From: Roseihalotalea indica
GTDB lineage: Bacteria > Bacteroidota > Bacteroidia > Cytophagales > Cyclobacteriaceae
Direction: 5' to 3'
NCBI RefSeq assembly: GCF_022458895.1
Contig: NZ_JAINFL010000004.1
Location: forward strand, 62,001-126,000
Length of the DNA: 64,000 nucleotides
Shown here one piece after another: positions 28,011-36,256 of this stretch. Below the pieces are notes generated by a model. It was not told the origin of the DNA, made no database searches, and saw nothing but the letters and a program-made list of their open reading frames with translations. The position numbers were made by a program, and so were the translations under genes. Position 1 is the first letter of the stretch; each line of letters opens with the position of its first letter.

Positions 28011-30113
28011 ATGGCAAGTTCTCTGTATGTTACCACCACCGAGGCTCACACCGGAAAATCACTGGTATGCCTGGGCATGTTGGAGCTGATTCTTCGCAAA
28101 ACGGAGCGGGTAGGCATTTTTCGCCCACTCATTAGCGGTTCAACAACCCAGAAAGATAAAAACATTCAATTACTGGTTGAGCATTTCCAGCTTCAGCAGA
28201 CTTATGAAGAATCGTATGGCTTCCATAAACGCGATGCTCGGGAGCTAATTCTGGATGGAAAGTACGATCAGGTGCTGGATGGGGTCATTGAGAAGTTTAA
28301 AGCGTTGGAAGAGAAGTGTGACTTCATCCTGTGCGAAGGAAGTGATTTCTCCGATGAGAATGCCTCGCTTGATTTCAACATCAACGTAGACTTTGCTAAA
28401 AACCTGGGCTGTCCGGTGCTGATTTTAGCCCGGGGTGACCGCTTTTCAAATATTGAAGATGTACTCAGTCAGATTCAGATAACCTACGAATCGTTTATAG
28501 ACAACGAGTGCGAGGTGCTGTCAGTGATTGTCAATCGGACTCAACCTGATTTTGCGCATGAGCTGCTTTTAGCACTGAAAAATCGGATTCACGACAGAAA
28601 TGTGGTGCTTAGTGTGATTCCGACCAATACGGTTTTGCAAAGTCCTACTTTACAAGAAATTGCCGAGCATCTGGATGCTGAAATATTGTACGGAAAAGAC
28701 CAGCTAGACCGGCAGGCGTACCGCTACTCCGTGGCAGCCATGCAGCTTCAGAATTATCTGCCTCACATTACCGAAAATTGCCTGGTTATTACTCCAGGCG
28801 ATCGGGGAGATATTTTACTAAGTGTTTTACAAGCTCATCAATCCAAAAATTATCCGTCCATAGCCGGGGTGCTACTAACGACCAAATTAAAACCTGAAGA
28901 GGCCATCCTGCGCGTTCTGGAGGGGTTATCGAATTTGGTACCCATAATATCAGTAAGCGAAAATACGTACGACACCGTTTCCCGTATTAGTAAGATCACT
29001 TCGTACATCACTCCAAAAAACGAAACTAAAATTCTGTTGAGCAAACAACTGTTCGACAAATATGTGGATACCAGCGCGCTGGAAGAAAAAGTGAGTAACG
29101 TGAAACAGCGTGGTATGACGCCCCGCATGTTTCAGTATAACCTGGTGCAACGGGCCAAATCTAAAAAGAAACATATTGTTTTGCCCGAAGGTAATGATGA
29201 GCGTATTCTGAGAGCCGCTGAAATTTTACTGGAACAAAACATTGTTGATCTTACTATCCTGGGAAAACCAGATGAAATTAAAAGCAGCATTACCAAATTA
29301 GGCTTGCGCATTGATACTAAACAGGTCCCCATCATCAATCCAGCCGATGCTCCTAATTTTGAGGATTATATGAAGCGCTTTGTAGAATTGAGAAAACACA
29401 AGGGCGCAAATATGGATATTGCTCGAGACACCATTGTAGATGTCTCATACTTCGGTACGATGATGGTGCTGGAAGGTCACGCCGATGGGATGGTTTCCGG
29501 GGCGGCTCATACTACGCAACATACTATTCGTCCGGCGCTACAGTTGATCAAAACGAAGCCAAATGTATCGCTGGTATCATCGGTGTTTTTTATGGCTTTG
29601 CCTGATCGGGTGCTGGTGTACGGTGATTGCGCCATTAACCCTAATCCGAATGCGGAGGAGCTTGCTGAAATTGCGGTTTCTTCGGCGGAAACCAGCGAGG
29701 CTTTTGGCATAGAACCTAAAGTTGCCATGCTTTCTTACTCTTCCGGTGAATCAGGACAAGGTGAGGATGTAGACCGGGTGCGGCAGGCAACGCAGATTGT
29801 ACGAGAAAAACGTCCTGATCTCAAAATTGAAGGACCCATTCAGTACGATGCTGCGGTAGATAAAGAAGTCGGTATAAAGAAAATACCGGGTTCGGAAGTA
29901 GCCGGGTATGCCACCGTGTTAATCTTTCCGGATCTTAATACTGGCAACAATACCTATAAGGCAGTTCAACGCGAAACCGGAGCCATTGCGATGGGCCCTA
30001 TTTTGCAGGGATTGAAAAAACCCGTTAATGATTTGAGCCGGGGCTGTACCGTAAACGACATTGTGAATACGGTGGTCATTACTGCGATACAGGCCCAGAC
30101 TATTGAGAAGTAA
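28011..30113 (+). CDS. pta: Phosphate acetyltransferase
   Basis: Long-form Pta of 700 residues converting acetyl-CoA and phosphate to acetyl phosphate. Residues 1-220 are the BioD-like P-loop domain (TTEAHTGKSLVCLGMLE), then a DRTGG-type regulatory domain (residues about 220-345), then the catalytic PTA domain from about residue 373 (VLPEGNDERILRAAEILLEQ, DGMVSGAAHTTQHTIRPALQ, MLSYSSGESGQGEDVDRVRQ, LIFPDLNTGNNTYKAVQRE). The partner ackA lies 2.2 kb downstream, past two inverted genes, so the usual pta-ackA operon is interrupted. Confidence 0.97.
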   Translation: MASSLYVTTTEAHTGKSLVCLGMLELILRKTERVGIFRPLISGSTTQKDKNIQLLVEHFQLQQTYEESYGFHKRDARELILDGKYDQVLDGVIEKFKALEEKCDFILCEGSDFSDENASLDFNINVDFAKNLGCPVLILARGDRFSNIEDVLSQIQITYESFIDNECEVLSVIVNRTQPDFAHELLLALKNRIHDRNVVLSVIPTNTVLQSPTLQEIAEHLDAEILYGKDQLDRQAYRYSVAAMQLQNYLPHITENCLVITPGDRGDILLSVLQAHQSKNYPSIAGVLLTTKLKPEEAILRVLEGLSNLVPIISVSENTYDTVSRISKITSYITPKNETKILLSKQLFDKYVDTSALEEKVSNVKQRGMTPRMFQYNLVQRAKSKKKHIVLPEGNDERILRAAEILLEQNIVDLTILGKPDEIKSSITKLGLRIDTKQVPIINPADAPNFEDYMKRFVELRKHKGANMDIARDTIVDVSYFGTMMVLEGHADGMVSGAAHTTQHTIRPALQLIKTKPNVSLVSSVFFMALPDRVLVYGDCAINPNPNAEELAEIAVSSAETSEAFGIEPKVAMLSYSSGESGQGEDVDRVRQATQIVREKRPDLKIEGPIQYDAAVDKEVGIKKIPGSEVAGYATVLIFPDLNTGNNTYKAVQRETGAIAMGPILQGLKKPVNDLSRGCTVNDIVNTVVITAIQAQTIEK

Positions 30114-30120
30114 CCATAAA

Positions 30121-30151
30121 AAAAGCTTTAACCGTAGAGGTTAAAGCTTTT
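30121..30151. terminator. Bidirectional terminator
   Basis: 13-bp perfect stem AAAAGCTTTAACC (30121-30133) / GGTTAAAGCTTTT (30139-30151), loop GTAGA, flanked by A and T runs. It lies between the convergent pta and the PepSY-like gene. Confidence 0.9.
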
Positions 30152-30171
30152 AATAAAAGGGTGATATGAGA

Positions 30172-31185
30172 TTACATGCTTTCTGATGCTATGATCTCGC
30201 CATCGTCACCTATATAAAGAATTCCAGTTCCATCTTCGGCTTTAATCTGTAATTGATAAAGTTTTTCAGGAACCTGATCTCCAGCATATTGAGATGCATT
30301 AGCCCGTGATTCAAGTACTTGTGGTACGGCAGCACCACTTAATTCAAATGCCTGCTCAATAGTACCATCTTTAAAATCACTGTTGTTGAAGCTATCTTTT
30401 ACTTCCTGAGGCAACTCGGCTTCGGTAACCTGCTTCATGTCTTCAGACTTAAATTCAGGTTGAGAGATACTAGCTGTATTTTCAGCAGTCTGTGGTTCTT
30501 CTTGCATAGCCTGCGTAGTTTCGCCCATCTCTTCTGTAGCTTCAACACTAGCTTCTTCTACTTCAGATTCAACCGCCTGGGCAGCTTCAGTAGTTTCTTC
30601 GCTTGCTTCCTCAGCACCTGACTCTACCGTCTGAGCAGTTTTTTCAGCAGACTCCTCGGCATATTCAGTCCCAGACTCAATGGCTTGAGAAGTTTCAGTA
30701 GCAGCTTTTTCAGTAGTCTCTTCTACGGTTTCAGCACCAGACTCCATAGCCTGCTCAGTTTCGTTCATCGCTTCTTCAGCAGACTCTTCAGTATATTCAG
30801 CACCTGACTCTACTGTCTCCTCAGTTTCATTCAAAGCTTCTTCTGCACCTTGTTCAATATCGGCTTTAGTTTCAGTAGCTTCTTCACCTACTTCTTGGGC
30901 AGCCTCTTCTAATTCAGATGAAGTCTCATCAGAAGAACGATTTATTTCTTCAGGGTTTTCATAGATGTTTTCATCAGACTCCTCAGTTTCAGTATTCATT
31001 GCCTGAGTTTGCTGATCAGAGGCTTCTTTCAGTGCTTCTAATGCTTGCTCTTGTTCTTCAACGGCTTGCTTTAATGTTTCAAGCGCTTGTTCTTGTTTCT
31101 CAATAGCCTGCTGCGTTGTTTCTTGTGCTTGCACACCGCATACAACTGCAGTAGCTAATCCAGCAGTTAAAAATATTTTTTTCAT
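30172..31185 (-). CDS. Secreted acidic repeat protein with C-terminal PepSY-like domain
   Basis: A 337-residue protein: signal peptide (residues 1-21, ending VQAQ), Gln/Glu-rich coiled coil (25-65), a highly acidic repeat region, and a C-terminal domain (about 246-337). The repeats are four 22-residue units (95-116, 117-138, 139-160, 161-182) followed by two of about 18 (183-200, 201-218), of the type ALNETEETVESGAEYTEESA. The C-terminal domain starts EDMKQVTEAELPQEVKDSF and resembles PepSY-like (BLIP-like) periplasmic domains of Bacteroidota. It is almost identical in style to the protein at 31501-31950, which lacks the repeats. The acidic 11-mer periodicity recalls LEA-like or extended helical proteins. 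Function unknown. Confidence 0.8.
   Translation of the reverse strand: MKKIFLTAGLATAVVCGVQAQETTQQAIEKQEQALETLKQAVEEQEQALEALKEASDQQTQAMNTETEESDENIYENPEEINRSSDETSSELEEAAQEVGEEATETKADIEQGAEEALNETEETVESGAEYTEESAEEAMNETEQAMESGAETVEETTEKAATETSQAIESGTEYAEESAEKTAQTVESGAEEASEETTEAAQAVESEVEEASVEATEEMGETTQAMQEEPQTAENTASISQPEFKSEDMKQVTEAELPQEVKDSFNNSDFKDGTIEQAFELSGAAVPQVLESRANASQYAGDQVPEKLYQLQIKAEDGTGILYIGDDGEIIASESM
30532..30903 (-). repeat. In-gene tandem repeat (22-residue and 18-residue units)
   Basis: Codes for residues 95-218 of the acidic repeat protein: four units of 66 bp then two of about 54 bp, each built around ESGAE/EESAE words. The paralogue at 31501 has no such block, so it expanded within this copy. 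Confidence 0.75.
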
Positions 31186-31186
31186 T

Positions 31187-31203
31187 ACTTAAACGGTTTA
31201 AGT
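31187..31203. promoter_or_regulatory. Palindrome just upstream of the repeat-protein start
   Basis: ACTTAAAC-G-GTTTAAGT, perfect 8-bp arms around a single base, one nucleotide before the minus-strand ATG (31183-31185). It lies in the 5' leader, so it could be an operator or a small RNA structure. The paralogue's leader shares TTAAGTTAAAAAAA but not the palindrome. Confidence 0.4.
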
Positions 31204-31448
31204 TAAAAAAGTTATTACACTTAAACAGGTGGGAAAATTGTGCCAGGAATATTTAGTGATGCTAATAGGCGTAACGGCAGTAAAGAAATTTCAGACTGTG
31301 TAATAAAGACTACGAGGTGTAGAACTTATGCTATACTCTTTGCAAATTATTCAAAATTTATGTTATTAATTAGGCTGAATTTAAAACAATCTTAAATTAA
31401 CTGATTGCTGATATAGCTATTGCCAAGACTGCAAATCTGGACATAAAA
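31204..31448. other. Gene-free spacer between the two paralogues
   Basis: AT-rich spacer carrying the upstream region of the repeat protein and ending at the terminator of its paralogue. No frame or RNA gene seen. Confidence 0.5.
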
Positions 31449-31478
31449 AAAGCTCCAAATCCTGAGACTCAGAGCTTT
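31449..31478 (-). terminator. Terminator of the short PepSY-like gene
   Basis: AAAGCTC (31449-31455) pairs with GAGCTTT (31472-31478), with an inner CTGAG/CTCAG stem. On the minus strand the structure is followed by a run of T (A-run 31445-31450). Confidence 0.65.
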
Positions 31479-31500
31479 ACCGTTTAAGGCTGATATGAAA

Positions 31501-31950
31501 TTACATGCTCTCTGAAGAAATAATCTCACCGTCATCACCAATGTAAATGATTCCGGTTCCGTCCTCTTCTTTTACTTGTAATTGGTATAGTTTTTCAGGA
31601 AGCTCGGTACCTGGATACTGAGATGCATTAGCTCTTGATTCCAGCACTCGCGCTACAGTAGCACCAGAGATTTCGAATGCCTGCTCAATAGTTCCTTCAT
31701 TCAAATCACTGTTGGCAAAGCTATCTTTTACCTCTTGAGGTAACTCTGCTTCAGTAATTTGCTTCATATCTTCAGACTTAGAATCAAATTCATTGCTGTT
31801 AGCTTGCTGAGCTGATTCAGATTTCTCCTGCATTGTTTGCTCTTGCGTCTGCATTTCTTTTTCTTGAGTAGGTTCAGTAGGGGTTTCCTGTGCCTGAACA
31901 CCAAAAAGTACTGCTGAAGCTAACCCTGCTGTTAATAATATCTTTTTCAT
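31501..31950 (-). CDS. Secreted PepSY-like domain protein (short paralogue)
   Basis: A 149-residue secreted protein. I start it at the ATG whose product is MKKILLTAGLASAVLFGVQA, matching the signal peptide of the neighbour; the longer frame to 32001 adds 17 polar residues. After the signal comes a short Gln/Glu-rich linker and then the same C-terminal domain as the 30172-31185 protein (DMKQITEAELPQEVKDSF, GTIEQAFEISGA, VLESRANASQYPG, LPEKLYQLQVK, IIYIGDDGEIISSESM), identical at most positions. The pair is a clear recent tandem duplication. PepSY-like domains are thought to act in the periplasm, sometimes as protease inhibitors; no specific role can be assigned. Confidence 0.8.
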   Translation of the reverse strand: MKKILLTAGLASAVLFGVQAQETPTEPTQEKEMQTQEQTMQEKSESAQQANSNEFDSKSEDMKQITEAELPQEVKDSFANSDLNEGTIEQAFEISGATVARVLESRANASQYPGTELPEKLYQLQVKEEDGTGIIYIGDDGEIISSESM

Positions 31951-32321
31951 CGTGATAGTCATTTTTAAGTTAAAAAAATCAATAATTGATTGTTGTCTCA
32001 TATATTGGAAAAACTATGCCAGCTAAAAAAAAGCCCTTTAGATGTGATAAAAGCTATATACGCTAAAATTACTGGGTAACTTTCCCAACATTGTGTGGAA
32101 TTATTCCAATGCTTATATACTATTAGACTCTATTCTAACTTTTTGCTAAGGCCATAGTAGAAAGAAGGAGGCGTTCGTGCCCTAATAGCAGCCTGCTGGG
32201 CCTCCGATAATACTTACCTGCTCGGTTAGATAAGAATTGCAAAATAAATGACTTCTTACTCAATTACTGGAATAAACTATATTGGGTCATAAAATCATTT
32301 TCAAGCTACTTATTACTGCAT
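31951..32321. other. Gene-free region upstream of ackA with a hairpin
   Basis: 370 bp holding divergent regulatory DNA for the short PepSY-like gene and ackA. The only structure I see is hairpin copy B at 32167-32205. No clear consensus promoter for ackA (TATATTGG at about 32278 is one mismatch off). Confidence 0.5.
32167..32205. repeat. Intergenic GGAGG/CCTCC hairpin, copy B
   Basis: GGAGGC (32167-32172) pairs with GCCTCC (32200-32205), loop 27 nt that itself contains AGCA/TGCT. Located 117 bp before ackA. Confidence 0.45.
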
Positions 32322-33506
32322 ATGAACATCTTGGTGCTTAATTCCGGAAGCTCATCTATTAAATATCGGATATACCAATTACCAGCTGAGCAATTAATGG
32401 CTTTTGGTTCCGTAGAAAGGATTGGTGAAGGAGAGGGGACTGTTACTCATCACTATAACGATAAAGAGGCGAGCAATGAACGATCAATTAAAGATCACCG
32501 GGAAGGGCTGCATCTGGTTGCTGATCATATCAAGAGCAACGTTCTTGGTAATGAAAGTATTGATGCGGTAGGGCATAGGGTAGTACACGGAGGTGAGTAT
32601 TTCAGCGAGCCAGTGGTTATTACCGATGATGTGCTGGATAAAATAGAAGAGTTATCGGTATTGGCCCCATTGCATAACCCGCCCAATGCTCTGGGTATTA
32701 AAGTTGCCCGGCAGATTTTTGCTGAAGCTTATCAGGTGGCAGTCTTTGATACAGCCTATCACCAGACACTACCCGCTTACGCTTACCGGTATCCCTTACC
32801 GCAGAAATTGTATAAGGAAGACCGTATCCGGGTGTATGGTATGCACGGCACCTCGCATCAGTATGTAGCCGAACAGACCGCCCATTACCTTAACCAGCCT
32901 TTGCCATCTACCAGCCTAATTACCGTTCATCTTGGAAACGGGTGTAGCATGACGGCTATTAAAAACGGAAAGAGTATTGACACTTCAATGGGGCTCAGTC
33001 CGCTGGCCGGCCTGATGATGGGAACCCGAAGTGGTGATATTGACCCGTCTATTCCTTATTATCTGGGCACCCAGACTGGCCGGTCGCTAAAAGAAATAGA
33101 TAATCTATTAAATCATGAAAGCGGACTGAAGGGAATTGCTGGTGAAAATGATGTTCGGACTATTCTGAAGAAACAAGAAGCAGGAGACGAAGCGGCAACT
33201 TTAGCGCTGAATATGTATTGTTATCGGATTAAAAAATTTATCGGGGCCTATCTGGCCGTATTGGGTAGAGTAGATGCTATTGTCTTTACCGCTGGAGTTG
33301 GAGAAAATAGTTCATACATCCGGCAGGAGAGTCTCACTGATTTATCCAATCTGGGTATTATCGTTGATCAGGGAAAAAATCAGCATACTTCTAAAGAAAT
33401 ACGGGAAATACAATCAGAAGAAAGTAAGATTAAAGTTCTGGTAGTGCCCACGAACGAGGAGTTGTCAATCGCGCAGCAGAGTTATGCGCTGGTGGGAAAA
33501 AAATAA
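32322..33506 (+). CDS. ackA: Acetate kinase
   Basis: A 394-residue acetate kinase making ATP and acetate from acetyl phosphate, or the reverse during acetate uptake. Motifs: NSGSSSIKYRIYQLP at the N-terminus, GHRVVHGGEYF, FDTAYHQTLP with catalytic Asp, YGMHGTSHQYV, ITVHLGNGCSMTAIKNGKS and FTAGVGENSSYIR. Length and motifs are normal. It works with Pta (28011-30113) although two inverted genes and about 2.2 kb separate them, so the two must be transcribed independently. Confidence 0.97.
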   Translation: MNILVLNSGSSSIKYRIYQLPAEQLMAFGSVERIGEGEGTVTHHYNDKEASNERSIKDHREGLHLVADHIKSNVLGNESIDAVGHRVVHGGEYFSEPVVITDDVLDKIEELSVLAPLHNPPNALGIKVARQIFAEAYQVAVFDTAYHQTLPAYAYRYPLPQKLYKEDRIRVYGMHGTSHQYVAEQTAHYLNQPLPSTSLITVHLGNGCSMTAIKNGKSIDTSMGLSPLAGLMMGTRSGDIDPSIPYYLGTQTGRSLKEIDNLLNHESGLKGIAGENDVRTILKKQEAGDEAATLALNMYCYRIKKFIGAYLAVLGRVDAIVFTAGVGENSSYIRQESLTDLSNLGIIVDQGKNQHTSKEIREIQSEESKIKVLVVPTNEELSIAQQSYALVGKK

Positions 33507-33572
33507 TTAGCCAAGTCTGCGTCTTTTTACGGGGTTTTCCGTCACCAGGGTGAACTTTAAAGCAAAATCCTT

Positions 33573-34001
33573 ATGAAACGATTACACGTAAATGTGCAGG
33601 TGAAGGAATTAACTTCCTCTGTTGAATTTTATCAGCAACTGTTTGATGCCGAGCCTACTGTGCAAAAATCCGATTATGCCAAATGGATGCTGGATGACCC
33701 CCTGGTGAATTTTTCCATTTCCTTATCTAATGAACAGGAAGGTATTGAGCATCTGGGAATTCAGGTAGATTCAGAAGGTGAAAGAGAAGAATTATTCCGT
33801 CGGTTAGACCATATTGAAGGCAAACGGTTTGATGAAGGCGATACGGTTTGCTGTTATGCCCATTCAACCAAATCCTGGATCAGCGATCCTCAAGGGGTTT
33901 CCTGGGAAATTTTTCAGACCCACGGAGCTTCTGAGACTAATAAAGCGGCTGCAAACGCCTGCTGTGACGATACCTGTTGTACCACTGAAGAAGTAAAATG
34001 A
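33573..34001 (+). CDS. ArsI/CadI-family dioxygenase (VOC fold), thiol-rich
   Basis: A 142-residue glyoxalase/VOC-fold protein of the ArsI/CadI group: Fe(II) dioxygenases that split the carbon-arsenic bond of trivalent organoarsenicals (ArsI) or cadmium-induced relatives. The family signature TVCCYAHSTKSWISDPQG (Cys93-Cys94) is intact; likely metal ligands are His5, His60 and Glu112 (WEIF). The C-terminus adds two more vicinal pairs, Cys130-131 and Cys135-136, suited to soft-metal binding. It overlaps the sigma-factor gene by 4 bp (ATGA at 33998), so the two are translationally coupled. No arsR, arsB, arsC or arsM is nearby. Substrate (arsenical or cadmium) is not proven. Confidence 0.85.
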   Translation: MKRLHVNVQVKELTSSVEFYQQLFDAEPTVQKSDYAKWMLDDPLVNFSISLSNEQEGIEHLGIQVDSEGEREELFRRLDHIEGKRFDEGDTVCCYAHSTKSWISDPQGVSWEIFQTHGASETNKAAANACCDDTCCTTEEVK

Positions 34002-34621
34002 GCCAGAAAAATTGTTTTGAAGGAAGCACCTGCCAGCAGGTGTTTCCGGTTTTTCAGCAATATCGGGAGGAACTCCTTCACTTTGTTAACAAACGATTGC
34101 AGGACCGAGCTCAGAGTGAGGCGCTGGTCAGCGATGTATTAATGAAAATGCATCTCCACTGCGAGCAACTTGACCAGATAAAGAATATCCGATCCTGGCT
34201 ATACCAGATTACCCGTAATACGATACATGACTATTTTCGTGAGCTAAAGAAGATTGAAAACAGACCAGTAGATGTAGCCAGACAAAAACCGGAGGTTTTG
34301 TTAGGAACTGATGGTCAGGAATCTTTAGCCGTACTGATACCGTCATTATTAACCTGTCTTCCTGCATCCTATGCCCAGCCTTTACAGATGAGCGACTTGG
34401 AGGGCCTTCCTCAGAAAGTAATCGCTCAAAAAATGCAGCTTTCGGTTTCAGGAGTGAAATCCCGGATACAGCGGGGGCGGCAAAAGCTGAAGGCTCTGTT
34501 TCACGAATGTTTACACCTAGAATTAGATCAGCAAGGGGTGCCGGTTGATTTTTCCATTAAGCCGAGCTGTAATGCTCTGAACGTAACCTCCAAGGGCACC
34601 GCAAAAGATTGCTCTTGCTGA
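33998..34621 (+). CDS. SigZ-like ECF RNA polymerase sigma factor, Cys-rich
   Basis: A 207-residue ECF sigma factor. Region 2 lies at residues about 20-85 (SDVLMKMHLHC, IRSWLYQITRNTIHDYFR) and region 4 at about 110-168 with an HTH (LPQKVIAQKMQLSVSGVKSR, RGRQKLKALFHECL). The tail after residue 168 matches the SigZ style (HECLHLELDQ...DFSIKPSCNAL). Eight cysteines (6, 12, 55, 120, 171, 191, 205, 207) flank both DNA-binding regions, unusual for a cytoplasmic sigma factor. No anti-sigma gene follows; instead it is coupled to the ArsI/CadI gene by a 4-bp overlap. Direct thiol-based metal sensing is an attractive inference, not shown. Confidence 0.82.
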   Translation: MSQKNCFEGSTCQQVFPVFQQYREELLHFVNKRLQDRAQSEALVSDVLMKMHLHCEQLDQIKNIRSWLYQITRNTIHDYFRELKKIENRPVDVARQKPEVLLGTDGQESLAVLIPSLLTCLPASYAQPLQMSDLEGLPQKVIAQKMQLSVSGVKSRIQRGRQKLKALFHECLHLELDQQGVPVDFSIKPSCNALNVTSKGTAKDCSC

Positions 34622-34654
34622 TACTTCTCTCCGCTTACTTCGGTATTGAAGGGG

Positions 34655-36184
34655 TCATTTAGCCTGAGTGTTTGCATTGGCATCGGGTGGTTCGCAAAAG
34701 GAGACTAACTGTTGTTCTATAGACATCTCCCGGCTTACCGTATCGGGGTTGGGGTGTGTTTGCCGGAACCAGTCTATCAATACTTCCTGCATGTGCAATA
34801 AAGTGTCCGCCAAAGCCGGGTCAGTAGCGCGGTTGGTTGTTTCATCAGGGTCGTTAACCTCATCATAAAGGCGGTGGGTGATACCGGGAGCCGGGAAACC
34901 AGTGGCGTACCCCTGGGCCAGATCTCGCTTCCCAGTGGTGAAAATATATTTCCAGCGGTTTGAGCGTACCATCGCTTTATTATCGGCCAGAAACTCGGAG
35001 AAAATATAGTCTTTGTGCTTGTTCGTATCCCTCTTAATGAGCGGGATTAGACTTTTGCCCTGCCCGGTAGGCAAAGCGGGGGCCTGAATGGCTTCAAGCA
35101 ACGTTGGCACAATATCGACAAACTCTACCATGGGGTCTAGTGCTAACCCCTGAGGAAACTGGCGGCCCCCTTGAAAGATCAGGGGAGCACGTACGGCTGG
35201 TTCCCACATCATGTGTTTTTCAAACCGTTGATGGTCGTTAAGCAAATACCCGTGATCGCCCAGGTAAACGACCAATGTGTTTTCAGTGAGCCCTAATGAA
35301 TCAAGCTGGTCTAACACCATCCCGACATTCTTATCCAGGTATTCAACAGATGAATAATAAGCAGAAATAATCCCCTTGCGCTCTTCTTCAGTCAAATCAC
35401 GAAAAATTTCAGGTATCCACCGGTCGTCTTCTGCACTGCCGGTAGGTAAGGGCATGTTAGCCGGGTCATATTTTTGAAAATACTCAATCGGAAAATTAAA
35501 AGGAGAGTGAGGTTCATGATACCCCAGCACCAGACAAAATGGCTCGGCCTGATGGTCGGCCAGAAACTGGTTAGCTTGCTTTGAGTACCAGGTGCCAATG
35601 TCATCCGCGTCGTAAGCCCCACCGGGCAAAGCTTCAGCATTTAGCCATATCCGGGCAGGGTCGCGAAAGGGTTTCCAGGGCGGACGGGTAGCAATACTAT
35701 CCGGCACCGCTTGTCCGGGATTAGCGGCATGGTGCTCATTGTAGTCACTTCGCTCAATTTTCACATCGAACCCGTGAGATTTGGTGTTGTTAAAATGATT
35801 TTTTCCGATGATGCCCGTGGCGTACCCCTGCTGCTTTAAATGATCGGCAATGGTTATCTGTTCTTCCGGGAAAGAGGTTTGAAGCAGCGTAACTCCGGTA
35901 GCGTGCGGGTATCTTCCGGTAATCAGGCACTGCCGGGATGCACTACACAGCGGGGCATTCGCGTAGGCACGGTTGAACCTAACTCCCTTGGCGGCCATCC
36001 GATCCAGATTAGGGGTTTTAATTAAATTGTTGCCATAGGCGCCCAGTACGTTGGCCGAGTGGTCGTCCCCGATAATAATCAGTATATTTTGTAGGGTTGG
36101 GGGATTCTGAGATGCTTCACTGGTTTCGGAGGAATGACAGGACCATAATAGTGGAAAAAGTAGAATTAGAAGAGTAGTTCTCAT
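34655..36184 (-). CDS. Exported sulfatase (type I, formylglycine-dependent)
   Basis: A 509-residue sulfatase hydrolysing sulfate esters. The N-terminal signal ends in SCHSSE, so it is a probable lipoprotein (Cys16). The formylglycine motif is CSASR within NAPLCSASRQCLITGRYP, i.e. C-x-A-x-R with Cys to be modified by an FGE or anSME-type enzyme encoded elsewhere. Metal-binding blocks are present: ILIIIGDDHSANVLGAYG, IGKNHFN and YLGDHGYLLNDHQRFEKH. The substrate may be a sulfated polysaccharide, but no SusCD pair or glycoside hydrolase is adjacent. Convergent with the sigma-factor gene, divergent from the TIM-barrel gene. Confidence 0.93.
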   Translation of the reverse strand: MRTTLLILLFPLLWSCHSSETSEASQNPPTLQNILIIIGDDHSANVLGAYGNNLIKTPNLDRMAAKGVRFNRAYANAPLCSASRQCLITGRYPHATGVTLLQTSFPEEQITIADHLKQQGYATGIIGKNHFNNTKSHGFDVKIERSDYNEHHAANPGQAVPDSIATRPPWKPFRDPARIWLNAEALPGGAYDADDIGTWYSKQANQFLADHQAEPFCLVLGYHEPHSPFNFPIEYFQKYDPANMPLPTGSAEDDRWIPEIFRDLTEEERKGIISAYYSSVEYLDKNVGMVLDQLDSLGLTENTLVVYLGDHGYLLNDHQRFEKHMMWEPAVRAPLIFQGGRQFPQGLALDPMVEFVDIVPTLLEAIQAPALPTGQGKSLIPLIKRDTNKHKDYIFSEFLADNKAMVRSNRWKYIFTTGKRDLAQGYATGFPAPGITHRLYDEVNDPDETTNRATDPALADTLLHMQEVLIDWFRQTHPNPDTVSREMSIEQQLVSFCEPPDANANTQAK

Positions 36185-36256
36185 ACGGAAGTGTAGGAAA
36201 ATATGTATTTTGTACGGTCAATAACCGTTAAATTACACTATTAACACAATCGTACC

